DNA of 47,008 bases from Candidatus Scalindua arabica (GCA_018263435.1 JAANXD010000027.1:19202-66209); one strand, 5' to 3'. Positions 1 through 9,487 are shown, counted from the first letter of the stretch. The notes: generated from the sequence alone by a model not told the origin. Made by a program: numbers and translations.

Positions 1-1812
1 CTTACTCTTACTCATCAAATATACCATCAGTATTGAAATGTCAGCAGGTGACACTCCAGAAATACGTGAGGCCTGCCCTAATGAAACAGGTCTAAATCTG
101 TCCAGCTTCTGTTGGGCTTCTTTTCTTAATCCTGGTATACTGTCATAATGAAAATGTGGAGGCAGTGAAAGTTTTTCCATCTTTTTAAACTTTTCGATTT
201 GTTGTTTTTGTCTATTGATGTATCCTTCATATTTTGCCTCAATCTCCACCTGCTCCTGCACGGAAGCAGAAATATTTCTTTTCCTTAAATCATTGTCGAT
301 TGCCAGCAAATCATCAAAACACATGTTGGGGCGCTTTAACAGCTTTAACAATGAATCTTCCCCCTTTTTGTTGTATTCTAGGTATTCGATAGTTTCAGAA
401 ATACTTTTCTCTCTCTCCAATAACTCGGCCAATTGCTTCTTGTTAATCAAGCCGTACCTATCGCCATATTTCATCAGTCTCCTATCGGCGTTGTCATGCC
501 GTAGAACAAGTCTATACTCAGCTCTAGAAGTAAACATTCTATATGGTTCTTGTGTACCTTTTGTAACTAAGTCATCAATCAAAACACCGATATAAGCTTC
601 AGAACGGCCAAGGATAAATGGGTCGCATCCCTTGATCTTCAACACGGCATTAATTCCCGCCATTATTCCCTGTGCAGAGGCCTCTTCATAACCGGAAGTG
701 CCGTTTATCTGCCCAGCCAGGAAAACATTTTCAACATTCTTTGCTTCAAGTGAAGGCTTAATTTGAGTTGGTGGTACATAATCATATTCAATTGCATATC
801 CATAACGCGTAATATCTGCATTTTCTAATCCTTTTATCGAGTGAATCATTGCTTCCTGCACATCAAAAGGAGTACTTGTGGATATACCATTGCAATATAC
901 CTCTGAAGTGTCCAATCCTTCAGGTTCAAGAAATATTTGATGATGATCTTTATCTGGAAACCTGGTTACCTTGTCCTCAATGGAAGGACAATATCTTGGC
1001 CCTACTGCCTTAATCTGCCCAGTGAAATTTGGAGAACGATCTAGATTTGACCTGATAATTTCGTGTGTCAGGCTATTCGTATAAGTTATATAGCATTTGA
1101 TTTGAGGTCTCTGTATCTTTTCAGTAGAGAAAGAAAATGGAGTGGGATGATCATCACCAACTTGTTCCTGTAAAACGCCGTAATCAATACTGTTGCCATT
1201 AAGACGCGGCGGTGTTCCTGTCTTAAGCCTATCCAGTTCAAACCCCAAATTCTGTAAACTATTTGACAGTTTATCAGCCGATGGTTCGCTGGATCTGCCA
1301 CTCTTTGATTGACAGCTTCCAATATGGATTAATCCATTCAGGAAAGTACCAGTTGTGATAATTACAGCCTTTGCCCTGTAACTTGTACCGCTTTTACCGG
1401 CTAAAGCCAGTATTCCTCTATCTTGAACTACAATATCTTCAATGCTATCCTGTCTTAACGAAAGATTGGCTTGCTCTTCCAATTTTCCTTTCATCTTAAA
1501 CTGATACAGTTTCTTGTCTGCCTGTGCACGGGGTGATCGTACTGCATGCCCTTTGCTTGCATTGAGAAGTTTGAACTGAATACCTGTCGCATCAATCACC
1601 TTCCCCATTTCACCACCAAGGGCGTCCACCTCACGTACCAATTGGCCCTTTGCAAGTCCGCCAATCGCAGGGTTGCATGACATTTGAGCAATAGTATCAA
1701 GATTCATTGTCAGCAGTGCTGTCTGCATGCCCATTCTTGCAGAAACTAATGCGGCTTCACATCCGGCATGACCACCACCTACGACAATAACATCATAACT
1801 AATTTGCATCAT
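1..1812 (-). CDS. mnmG: tRNA uridine-5-carboxymethylaminomethyl modification enzyme MnmG (GidA), C-terminus cut by window edge
   Basis: MnmG is the FAD subunit that, with MnmE, installs the (carboxymethyl)aminomethyl group on wobble U34 of certain tRNAs. Translating the minus strand from 1812 gives the dinucleotide-binding start ISYDVIVVGGGHAGCEAA, then the family signature MSCNPAIGGLAKGQLVRE, the block PFSFSTEKIQRPQIKCYITY around 1081-1140, and near the edge SGVSPADISILMVYL. The frame is open to base 1, so about 604 residues are present and roughly 20 are missing compared with the usual 620-630. The start ATG at 1812 overlaps the rny stop as ATGA, so the two genes are translationally coupled; a second ATG lies directly after it. 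Identification is very secure. Confidence 0.96.
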   Translation of the reverse strand, partial: MMQISYDVIVVGGGHAGCEAALVSARMGMQTALLTMNLDTIAQMSCNPAIGGLAKGQLVREVDALGGEMGKVIDATGIQFKLLNASKGHAVRSPRAQADKKLYQFKMKGKLEEQANLSLRQDSIEDIVVQDRGILALAGKSGTSYRAKAVIITTGTFLNGLIHIGSCQSKSGRSSEPSADKLSNSLQNLGFELDRLKTGTPPRLNGNSIDYGVLQEQVGDDHPTPFSFSTEKIQRPQIKCYITYTNSLTHEIIRSNLDRSPNFTGQIKAVGPRYCPSIEDKVTRFPDKDHHQIFLEPEGLDTSEVYCNGISTSTPFDVQEAMIHSIKGLENADITRYGYAIEYDYVPPTQIKPSLEAKNVENVFLAGQINGTSGYEEASAQGIMAGINAVLKIKGCDPFILGRSEAYIGVLIDDLVTKGTQEPYRMFTSRAEYRLVLRHDNADRRLMKYGDRYGLINKKQLAELLEREKSISETIEYLEYNKKGEDSLLKLLKRPNMCFDDLLAIDNDLRKRNISASVQEQVEIEAKYEGYINRQKQQIEKFKKMEKLSLPPHFHYDSIPGLRKEAQQKLDRFRPVSLGQASRISGVSPADISILMVYLMSKSK

Positions 1813-3359
1813 TTTGCCTTCTGCACTACCCGTTTCTCTCTAATCACTGTAACAGTTACTTCTCCAGGATATTCAAGTTCTTCTTCTACTTCTTTTGCTA
1901 TGTCATAGCATATTTTTGATGCTGATTTATCACTAACTTTGTCTGGATGAACTATCACCCTTACTTCTCTGCCAGCCTGAATTGCGTAAGCACTTTCTAC
2001 ACCACCAAAAGACATTGCAACACTCTCCAACTTCTCCAAGCGTTTAACATATTTCTCAAGAGTTTCCCTCCTGGCCCCCGGCCTACTGGCAGAAATTGCG
2101 TCTGCCGCATTTATCAACACTGAATATACTGTCTCGGAAGGAACCTCTTCGTGATGTGAAGCAATTGCGTTTACAACCTCAGGCTTTTCGTCAAACCTTT
2201 TTGCAAAATCTGCCCCTACAATAGCGTGAGTGCCTTCAACCTCAGAACTGACGGCCTTGCCAATATCATGCAGGAGTCCACATCTTCTTGCCGTTTGAGC
2301 ATCCAGTTTTAATTCACCGGCCAGTATACCTGCCAAATTAGACACCTCTATAGAATGCTGAAGCTGATTCTGTCCATAGCTGGTACGATACCTTAAACGT
2401 CCTATTAAGTTGATAATTTCTGAATGCAGATCATGTATTCCCAGCTCAAAACTAGTCTGCTTACCGGTTTCCTGAATAATCTGTTGAATATCTTTCTCTG
2501 TTTCCTGCACTACTTCCTCAATACGTGCAGGGTGAATTCTTCCATCCAGGATCAATTTCTTCATTGCCAGTCTGGCAACCTCCCTGCGCACACCATCAAA
2601 ACCTGATAACACAATGATCCCCGGGGTATCATCAACAATTACATCTATACCTGTCGCCTTTTCAAACGCACGAATATTTCTACCTTCACGGCCAATAATC
2701 CTTCCCTTCATCTCATCACCAGGCAACTCAATCGTACTTACAACATTGTCGACTGCATTACTTGCTGCACAGCGCTGTATTGCAGTACACACTATTGAAG
2801 CCGCAGCTTTCTCGGCTTCATCTTTGGCCTTTTTTGTTTGTTTCTCTATTAAGTTAGCACACTCCTTATCGAGTTCTTTCTCCAGGCGACTCAACAATAA
2901 CTTTTCAGCTTCTTCTCCGGACAACCCTGAAACTTTATAAAGATTATTTTTTTCCTCCTGTATCAGTTCATCAAGCTGTGTTTTTTTCTGGCCAAGCTCT
3001 CTCTCCTTGTTTGACAGGTTTGAAGCCATGCTTTCAATGTATTTCTCCTTCTTTGTAAGTATATCAATCTTTCTCTCCAGATTGTCTTCTCTTTTGCTTA
3101 ATCGCTTTTCCAGCTGACGTAATTCATGCCTTGCTTCTTGTGACTCTTTCTCGATGCGCTCTTTTCTTTTGTATAAATCTTCTCTAGCTGTAATGTCAGC
3201 ATTTTTTAATATTCTCTCTGCCTCTAATTTTGCATCATTAATCACGCTCCTAGAGGCTCTCTCTCTGCTAACTTGACGTAATTTTAGAAACAAATAGCAT
3301 ATTAGAAAACCAAAAATTATACATATCGGTAATACAAATACATAAAACAATCTTGGCAA
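1809..3359 (-). CDS. rny: Ribonuclease Y (membrane-anchored endoribonuclease)
   Basis: RNase Y initiates mRNA decay at the inner face of the membrane. The 516-residue product has the standard order: one N-terminal membrane helix (about residues 4-26), a long charged coiled coil (about 30-180), a KH domain with GRIIGREGRNIRAFE (about 218-232), and an HD domain with HSIEVSNLAGILAGE and the catalytic pair in LLHDIGK. Length matches the family (about 510-525). The start used is TTG at 3359 because no in-frame ATG lies nearby after the upstream stop; no strong ribosome site is visible, so the exact start is uncertain. It is followed by mnmG with a 4-base overlap. Confidence 0.95.
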   Translation of the reverse strand: MPRLFYVFVLPICIIFGFLICYLFLKLRQVSRERASRSVINDAKLEAERILKNADITAREDLYKRKERIEKESQEARHELRQLEKRLSKREDNLERKIDILTKKEKYIESMASNLSNKERELGQKKTQLDELIQEEKNNLYKVSGLSGEEAEKLLLSRLEKELDKECANLIEKQTKKAKDEAEKAAASIVCTAIQRCAASNAVDNVVSTIELPGDEMKGRIIGREGRNIRAFEKATGIDVIVDDTPGIIVLSGFDGVRREVARLAMKKLILDGRIHPARIEEVVQETEKDIQQIIQETGKQTSFELGIHDLHSEIINLIGRLRYRTSYGQNQLQHSIEVSNLAGILAGELKLDAQTARRCGLLHDIGKAVSSEVEGTHAIVGADFAKRFDEKPEVVNAIASHHEEVPSETVYSVLINAADAISASRPGARRETLEKYVKRLEKLESVAMSFGGVESAYAIQAGREVRVIVHPDKVSDKSASKICYDIAKEVEEELEYPGEVTVTVIREKRVVQKAK

Positions 3360-4233
3360 TTCAGCGAAAATATGAATAGGTCATCACCGCCTTTTTAAAT
3401 ACTAAAAATAAAAAAATTCATGGAGATGCAACAGAAAATTCTAAAATCTCGAAGATTAAGAGGATTGAGGTTCGGAAGAAAACAAAAGTCAGTATTTATT
3501 TTCGTCTCTTGTGCTTTATCGAAAAGATTTCGACTTGTTGCGGCCTTAAGATTCCATTGAAATGATTCTGCTTAATGAAAATACACAATACTTATTGGTA
3601 TATACGGGACAGCTTTACATTAATCTTTTATAAACTTACACTATACGTAATATAAAGTTCCCTTTTTTATTATAAACATTCAAGACAAAAATTTAATCAA
3701 TATACCAACATACAGGATTTAAATCTTTTCATCTTTAATGGAATTCTTTTAGTAATCAATTAAAACACAATAAAAGACTGTTTCCATATCATAGTAAGTA
3801 CAGCTTCCTTACTCAATCTTCTTTCACATAAAACCAATCTATATAACAACTTAAACTAGCACCACCTTCATGCTTTAATGAATTTGTAGCAAAAATAACT
3901 GTTTCAAAATTGCGAAAAGAATGCACAAAGTTGCAGTACTAGATATATTCCTAGTGGAGCGTATGATTCTATATAACAAATTAACGGAAGTCAAGTAATT
4001 AAAAATAGTTAAATCAAAGAAATTTTAGGCTATTCCTCAAATTTTCCCAGTTAGCGATTTCCTTTTTTTGACTGCCACACTATTCTCATGTATTCAGCTT
4101 GCAAATAAGAATTCAATGAAAGCAAAAAAAATTGTAAATACCTCTACAAATGCTATCATAGGAAAGATTAGGTTCTTGAGCAGCTATCTTATTGCAATAT
4201 ATAAAACATCGCTACTGGTAGCAAAATAGTAAT
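3360..4233. other. Long AT-rich intergenic region (874 bp), divergent between rny and the prenyltransferase gene
   Basis: No open frame with a credible product is seen on either strand. The DNA is strongly AT-rich with many short A and T runs. A small perfect hairpin (TCGAAA-AGA-TTTCGA) lies near 3518-3532. A 43-codon basic frame begins at the ATG at about 3427 but has no recognisable features. The region should hold the divergent promoters for rny and the prenyltransferase; a small RNA is possible, but nothing diagnostic of a known class is visible. Confidence 0.5.
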
Positions 4234-5118
4234 ATGAACACAATACAGTCTGAACAAAACATTTTCACAAGGTTTTATACCATCCTTAAGCTAATAAAAT
4301 TCTCGCATACCATTTTTTCATTACCATTTGCCGTGATGAGTGCCTTCATTGCTGCAGATGGACTACCTGGAACAAGACAGCTTTTGTTAATACTTGGCGC
4401 ACTGGTAATGGCGCGCAGTTGCGCAATGACTTTTAATAGGCTTGTGGATGCCAGATATGATATTCACAATCCCAGAACATCCTATCGAATCCAGCTCCAG
4501 GGCATGATTGGAAAGACAAATCTCTGGTTTTTTACAATCTCCTGCTCACTTTTGTTTGTTGTTTTTGCTGGAATGTTAAATCTCCTCTGTTTGTTCATTT
4601 CTCCACTTGCTCTTCTGATAATTTTCGGATACTCATACACAAAGAGATTTACCAATTTGTCACATATTGTTCTAGGACTATCACTTGCCTTGTCTCCAAT
4701 AGGCGCCTGGATAGGTATAACAGGAGAAATTACAATTGCACCATTTATACTGGCACTTGCCGTACTACTATGGACTGCGGGATTTGATATTATTTATGCA
4801 TGTCAAGATTTACAGCATGACATAAAAACCGGGCTACATTCTATCCCCAGTAAAATAGGTATCAAGAACTCTCTCATACTTTCTTCAATACTGCATTTTC
4901 TTATGGTGATCGTACTATTTATTTTTATGTACTTTACGAAACTCCATTTTGTTTATTTTGGAGGGGTTTGTTTTGTTGGTTTAATGCTGATTTACGAACA
5001 CTCGCTGATAAAACCACATGACCTGTCAAAGATAAGCCTGGCTTTCTTTACAGTTAATGGCATTATAAGTATGATTTTGATGGCTGTAACGCTTGTAGAT
5101 ATTCTTATCTTTTGTTAA
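4234..5118 (+). CDS. UbiA-family polyprenyltransferase (4-hydroxybenzoate / futalosine-pathway type)
   Basis: The product is a polytopic membrane enzyme of 294 residues, the usual UbiA length, with about eight hydrophobic segments. It carries both Mg-diphosphate motifs: an N-xxx-D-xxx-D motif in NRLVDARYDIHNPRT (about residues 70-84) and a second aspartate-rich loop in YACQDLQHDIKTGLHSIPSKIG (about 188-209). Such enzymes attach a polyprenyl chain to an aromatic ring during quinone synthesis. The first motif is followed by SYRIQLQG where the family normally reads xxRPLPxG, a noticeable departure. The overall pattern resembles the UbiA branch used in futalosine-type menaquinone synthesis (MqnP-like), but no other quinone gene is nearby, so the substrate is unresolved. 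Its last 14 bases overlap the convergent DUF2905 gene. Confidence 0.85.
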   Translation: MNTIQSEQNIFTRFYTILKLIKFSHTIFSLPFAVMSAFIAADGLPGTRQLLLILGALVMARSCAMTFNRLVDARYDIHNPRTSYRIQLQGMIGKTNLWFFTISCSLLFVVFAGMLNLLCLFISPLALLIIFGYSYTKRFTNLSHIVLGLSLALSPIGAWIGITGEITIAPFILALAVLLWTAGFDIIYACQDLQHDIKTGLHSIPSKIGIKNSLILSSILHFLMVIVLFIFMYFTKLHFVYFGGVCFVGLMLIYEHSLIKPHDLSKISLAFFTVNGIISMILMAVTLVDILIFC

Positions 5119-5323
5119 AAAGCCATAAAACAAAGGATAATATTATACTGATAATAATGCATGTTGTAACGGGGAAGTAGAAATTGTAATTCTTTCTCTC
5201 AATTGCTATGTCGCCAGGTAGCTTGCCAATGAATGGCAGCTTGCTTCCCAACATGAAGATAAACCCTATCACAACCAGGAAGAGACCAATGTAAATTATT
5301 ATCTTACCAATATCACCTGCCAT
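5105..5323 (-). CDS. DUF2905 small membrane protein
   Basis: This 72-residue protein has two hydrophobic helices (about 8-27 and 48-68) separated by a conserved loop ending LPGDIAIERKNYNFYFP, the hallmark of the DUF2905 family. The function is unknown. It lies 9 bases after lptB and is probably the last gene of the lepA-lepB-lptB transcript. In many bacteria DUF2905 genes sit near ruvAB/queA; here the neighbours are envelope genes. The 3' end overlaps the convergent prenyltransferase gene by 14 bases. Confidence 0.85.
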   Translation of the reverse strand: MAGDIGKIIIYIGLFLVVIGFIFMLGSKLPFIGKLPGDIAIERKNYNFYFPVTTCIIISIILSFVLWLFNKR

Positions 5324-5332
5324 TATAATATC

Positions 5333-6163
5333 TCAAGATTCATTTAACCTTTTCCCAGAGCTTCCTTTTTTCTTATTGGTGCCACCCCCCTTATTCCCAT
5401 TATCTTCATAAGTACCAAAGGAATTCTTGGATCTTATATCACTACTAAGAAACTTTTCTCCGAAATACGACTTTCTTGCCAGTGGATCATCAAGCAGCTT
5501 CTCTGTCGTCCCGCTGGTTATAATATTTCCGGAACTCAAAATATAAGAATGATCAGTTATGCTTAACGCTTCCCTCACATTATGATCTGTCAACAATATC
5601 CCAATACCGGTTTCTTTCATACTTAAGACTATATCCTGAATCTCTGCAACGGCTATTGGATCAATAAATGAAAATGGCTCATCCAGAAGAATTAGTGATG
5701 GTGAGGTTGCCATTGCCCTTGCAATCTCAAGTCGCCTCCTTTCGCCGCCTGAAAGTGTAAATGCCATTTTCTTTGATAAATGTGTTAACCCCAATTCTCC
5801 TAAAACCTGATTCAACTTTTTAATTCGTTCTCTATAATTAAATTTAATAGTCTCTAACACTGCCAAAACATTTTCTTCGACAGTTAAACGTTGAAATATT
5901 GACGGATTCTGAGAAAGATATCCCATCCCCAGCCTTGCACGCATGTATATTGGCATTTCTGTAATATCCTCACCACGAAAGAAAACCTTCCCATGGTCCG
6001 GCTTAATCAAACCGATCACCATTGAGAATGCCGTACTCTTCCCAGCACCATTTTGTCCAAGAAGACCTGCAATCTCCCCGGAATGCACCTCAAAATTGAT
6101 ACGGTTTACAGCAGCTTTTTTACCGTAGGTCTTAGTTATTTCAACAGCCTGTATGAGTTTCAT
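5333..6163 (-). CDS. lptB: Lipopolysaccharide export ABC transporter ATPase LptB
   Basis: This is the cytoplasmic ATPase that powers LPS extraction through LptFG. The domain shows Walker A GQNGAGKS (about 37-44), the Q-loop region with YLSQNPSIFQRLTVEEN, the signature LSGGERRRLEIARA (about 139-152), Walker B LILLDEPFSFIDP and the H-loop in TDHNVREAL. PSIFQRLTVEEN and DEPFSFIDPIAV are characteristic of LptB rather than of amino-acid importers. At 276 residues it is about 35 longer than usual because of a Gly/Lys/Ser-rich tail after residue 240. It is 19 bases downstream of the signal peptidase gene. The presence of LptB implies an LPS-bearing outer membrane. Confidence 0.93.
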   Translation of the reverse strand: MKLIQAVEITKTYGKKAAVNRINFEVHSGEIAGLLGQNGAGKSTAFSMVIGLIKPDHGKVFFRGEDITEMPIYMRARLGMGYLSQNPSIFQRLTVEENVLAVLETIKFNYRERIKKLNQVLGELGLTHLSKKMAFTLSGGERRRLEIARAMATSPSLILLDEPFSFIDPIAVAEIQDIVLSMKETGIGILLTDHNVREALSITDHSYILSSGNIITSGTTEKLLDDPLARKSYFGEKFLSSDIRSKNSFGTYEDNGNKGGGTNKKKGSSGKRLNES

Positions 6164-6182
6164 CTTTCAGCCCTATAGTGCT

Positions 6183-7685
6183 CTACCTGACATATTTAAT
6201 TGTACTTGGTGGCCAGAATACCATAAAAGCCTTTCCCACCATATTACTCTCAGGAACTATCTTCCAGAACCTGCTATCGTTACTATTTCTACTATTATCA
6301 CCAAGAAAGAAATATTCACTATTACCTATCTTAATCGCTTTATGCGTTCCCCATTCTCCGGCATCGGTGTAATAAACATCTCGAAAGATGGAGATATTCT
6401 TAAATACTGCATCTGTATTTTCCCCACCAAACTTCAACTCACTGAATTTAGTATAATCCTTAAGGGATGATAAGTCAGTATCATATATATGAGAGAAAAC
6501 CACGGCATCATTAATTTTCAAGGTAACTTTATTATCAACATTTGCAAATCTTATATTATATTCTTTTCCGGGCTCAATGAAAACTTCAGCATCGTTTTTA
6601 ACAATCGAACCGTTTACTTTCATATATGATTTCTTTTTCCCTGTACCTGTACTGACAAAGGCCTCAATTTCTTTTTCATTCTCCTGCAGTATGACAGAAA
6701 TGCCTCCATTGTCCTCGGAAGCTGAAACATCAAAAATTATCATAATATCACCGTTTACTGCATCTGGCTCCTCGTTGTTATATACATTGTAATCAGTAAT
6801 TAATCTTTTAAATGTTATATACGATTTCTGCTCTACTCCCTCTGGTAATTCCAGATGTAACTGCTTTGTACTGACATCCCAGAATTCATCCTTTATGTCC
6901 CAATTCTGAACTATATCCTGCTTTGCCGGATAATTACTATTAAAAACCTGCACCCAAAGTGCATCCTGAACCTTTTCCGGCTTTCTCTCTATTTTGTCAT
7001 TAATATAAATATCACCATTCACAACCTGAAGTTTTTCGTCCGGCAGGCCAATCAATCGTTTTATATAATTCTTGCGAACAACATGAACATTTGTAGCGCC
7101 ACAGGAACTACAAAGAATAGCACCAACTTCATCACATGACTCGCACACTACTTTATGGTATTGGCCAACACCAAAAGAGCCTTTTATACTATTAACCTTA
7201 GCTTTAAAATAATTTTCCTTCTTTATAGTATTAGAACATTTTTCGCACATCATTGATTGGCTTGAAGAGAAACCGCATGACATGCATGTAACCTCATTAA
7301 ATGGGTATTTAAATACTGCAACATCCCATCTTTCAGGTTCTCCAAAATCGTAAATAAACTTATTTACGAGAATCCTGTTACCCCCCCTTCTTCTGTAATC
7401 AGATATGCGTATCTTATAGAAACAATTCGAACATTTCACATGATTTAAGCTGTAATTGGTTTTGAACTTCCATGCACAGTTTGGGCACTTGACTGACTTG
7501 TGCTGTCCCAACAGTGTTGGCGCCATTGATCCTGTAGGAATTTTAAACGCCTCTACCACAAAAATCCTTAACACAAACGCCAAAGCTACAGCAATAAGAA
7601 TCGATTCAATATTTTCGCGAAAAAACCCCTTTTTCTTATTGCCTTTCTTTTTTTCATTAATATCTTTTTGGTCTGCTTTACTCAT
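6183..7685 (-). CDS. lepB: Signal peptidase I with three zinc-ribbon motifs and a long beta-rich insertion
   Basis: This is a type I leader peptidase of 500 residues, about twice the usual minimal length. After a lysine-rich N-terminus and one membrane helix (about 28-46) comes the catalytic serine in PTGSMAPTL (Ser53). The catalytic lysine is in YIKRLIGLPDE (about Lys209), and the C-terminal box GDNSRNSNDSRFW is at about 462-474. Inserted are three CxxC-x(n)-CxxC pairs: Cys67/70/85/88, Cys134/137/147/150 and Cys181/184/192/195, each consistent with a zinc ribbon. A further insertion of about 200 residues between the lysine box and the C-terminal box resembles a beta-sandwich (DIMIIFDVSAS, EYNIRFANVDNKVTLKIND). 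It starts 5 bases after lepA, a pairing also common elsewhere. The enzyme class is certain; the role of the insertions is unknown. Confidence 0.94.
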   Translation of the reverse strand: MSKADQKDINEKKKGNKKKGFFRENIESILIAVALAFVLRIFVVEAFKIPTGSMAPTLLGQHKSVKCPNCAWKFKTNYSLNHVKCSNCFYKIRISDYRRRGGNRILVNKFIYDFGEPERWDVAVFKYPFNEVTCMSCGFSSSQSMMCEKCSNTIKKENYFKAKVNSIKGSFGVGQYHKVVCESCDEVGAILCSSCGATNVHVVRKNYIKRLIGLPDEKLQVVNGDIYINDKIERKPEKVQDALWVQVFNSNYPAKQDIVQNWDIKDEFWDVSTKQLHLELPEGVEQKSYITFKRLITDYNVYNNEEPDAVNGDIMIIFDVSASEDNGGISVILQENEKEIEAFVSTGTGKKKSYMKVNGSIVKNDAEVFIEPGKEYNIRFANVDNKVTLKINDAVVFSHIYDTDLSSLKDYTKFSELKFGGENTDAVFKNISIFRDVYYTDAGEWGTHKAIKIGNSEYFFLGDNSRNSNDSRFWKIVPESNMVGKAFMVFWPPSTIKYVR

Positions 7686-7690
7686 ATTCC

Positions 7691-9487
7691 TTATTTATCT
7701 GTTGACAATACTGATAAAAATGCACTTTGTGGAATCTCAACACTTCCGACATTCTTCATTCTCTTTTTTCCCTCTTTCTGTTTCTCAAGAAGCTTTCTTT
7801 TTCTGGTCACATCGCCTCCATAACATTTCGCCGTGACATTCTTTGACATTTGACGTATTGTTTCTCTTGCAATAACTCTGCCCCCAATAGCTGCCTGGAG
7901 TGGAATCTCAAACATATGCCTGGAAATGTCTTTCTTTAAATTCTGTACCAGCTTCCTACCCTTGGCCTCAGCCTTCTTTCGGTGAACGATACACGAAAGA
8001 GCATCTACTTTTTTTCCTGCAACCAATATATCTAATTTCACAAGGTTCTCAGGCCTGTATCCAATGAACTCATAGTCCAGCGTAGCAAACCCTCTCGTCA
8101 TGGATTTTAATTTATCATAAAAATCAAAGATAATTTCTCCCAGAGGAATCTCATACGTAAGTATGGCTCTCTTATCACTCAGGTATTCCGTACTTTTGTA
8201 TGTAGCCCTTCTATCATCAACTAATTGCATAATCGCCCCGATATACTCTGATGGAAGGATAATCTTGGCTTCAACTACCGGCTCACGAAATTCCTCTATT
8301 GTGCCCACTGAAGGTAATTTCTCAGGATTGTCAATATTTATCACATTGCCATCATGAGTTAATATTTCATATGTCACGGTTGGAGCAGTTTGCACTATAC
8401 CAACCTTACTCTCCCTCTCTAAACGTTCCTGAACAATTTCCATATGCAAAAGACCGAGAAAACCGCATCTGAAACCAAACCCAAGTGCCTGAGATGTTTC
8501 TGCCTCGAACGAAAACGAGGAATCATTTATCCATAATCTTTCAATCGCATCCCTCAAAGGCATGAAGCCTTTGTTATCAGTAGGATAGAGGCCACAGAAA
8601 ACCATAGGGAGAGGTTTACGATAACCCTGCAATGCGTCTGCGGATTTCCTTTTCGACAGAGTTACAGTATCACCTATGTGGACATCATGTATAGACTTGA
8701 TACTGGCAGTACAATAACCAACACTTCCGGCGCTTAATTCGTCTACTCGGGTCATCTCAGGCCTGAAAACTCCCAACTCAGTAACCTCAAACTTCATACC
8801 TGTTTTCATCATAAAAATACTATCACCAACCTTGACTGAACCATCAAAAACCCTTATATAAACAATCACACCACGGTAGTCATCATAAACTGAATCAAAG
8901 ATTAGAGCCCGTAACGGAACCTTAGCATCACCTTCAGGCGACGGCATTTTTGTTATTATAGCGTTGAAAATGCCTTCGATCCCCTGGCCTGTTTTTGCAC
9001 TCACACTCAGAACTTCATCATCCTTTACCCCAAGAATGTGAACTATCTCTTCACTTACCTCTTCCGGCCTGGCAGACTTAATATCAATTTTGCTGAGAAC
9101 CGGTATAATCTCAAGCTCCTTCTCCATTGCCATATACATGTTAGTTAATGTCTGCGCCTCTATTCCCTGTGCCGCATCTACCAGAAGCAAGGCTCCCTCA
9201 CAGGCACTGAGACTTCGGGAGACTTCATAACTGAAGTCAACATGCCCGGGAGTATCTATCAAATTTAATGAGTAAGTTTCTCCATCCTTAACATAATCCA
9301 AAGAGACTGCGCTAGCCTTTATTGTAATGCCCCGCTCTCTTTCCAGATCCATGCTGTCTAACATCTGGTCACGGAATTTTCTGGGACTAACCGCCTTTGC
9401 CTTTTTAAGCAGACAGTCAGCAAGCGTAGACTTGCCATGGTCGATATGAGCTATTATACAAAAGTTACGTATCAGCTTGATATTCAA
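7691..9487 (-). CDS. lepA: Elongation factor 4 (LepA) ribosome back-translocase GTPase
   Basis: The 598-residue protein has the EF4 architecture: G domain with AHIDHGKSTLADCLL (about 13-27), switch region with RERGITIKAS, DTPGHVDFSYEVSRS, then beta-barrel and EF-G-like domains and the LepA-specific C-terminal part with RKKAEAKGRKLVQNLK and YGGDVTRKRKLLEKQK. Length is normal for the family. The start is TTG at 9487; there is no in-frame ATG just upstream, and an AGAGGT site is spaced five bases before the TTG. It is immediately followed by lepB, five bases apart, forming the start of a lepA-lepB-lptB-DUF2905 unit. Confidence 0.97.
   Translation of the reverse strand: MNIKLIRNFCIIAHIDHGKSTLADCLLKKAKAVSPRKFRDQMLDSMDLERERGITIKASAVSLDYVKDGETYSLNLIDTPGHVDFSYEVSRSLSACEGALLLVDAAQGIEAQTLTNMYMAMEKELEIIPVLSKIDIKSARPEEVSEEIVHILGVKDDEVLSVSAKTGQGIEGIFNAIITKMPSPEGDAKVPLRALIFDSVYDDYRGVIVYIRVFDGSVKVGDSIFMMKTGMKFEVTELGVFRPEMTRVDELSAGSVGYCTASIKSIHDVHIGDTVTLSKRKSADALQGYRKPLPMVFCGLYPTDNKGFMPLRDAIERLWINDSSFSFEAETSQALGFGFRCGFLGLLHMEIVQERLERESKVGIVQTAPTVTYEILTHDGNVINIDNPEKLPSVGTIEEFREPVVEAKIILPSEYIGAIMQLVDDRRATYKSTEYLSDKRAILTYEIPLGEIIFDFYDKLKSMTRGFATLDYEFIGYRPENLVKLDILVAGKKVDALSCIVHRKKAEAKGRKLVQNLKKDISRHMFEIPLQAAIGGRVIARETIRQMSKNVTAKCYGGDVTRKRKLLEKQKEGKKRMKNVGSVEIPQSAFLSVLSTDK

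Noticed and set aside
1086-1322. Minus-strand frame of 78 codons inside mnmG
   Set aside because: It is in a different frame from mnmG, whose own reading continues without a stop through the same bases and matches the family.
3427-3558. A 43-codon basic plus-strand frame in the rny upstream gap
   Set aside because: It is short, low in recognisable motifs, and matches no family I know; a chance frame is more likely in AT-rich DNA.
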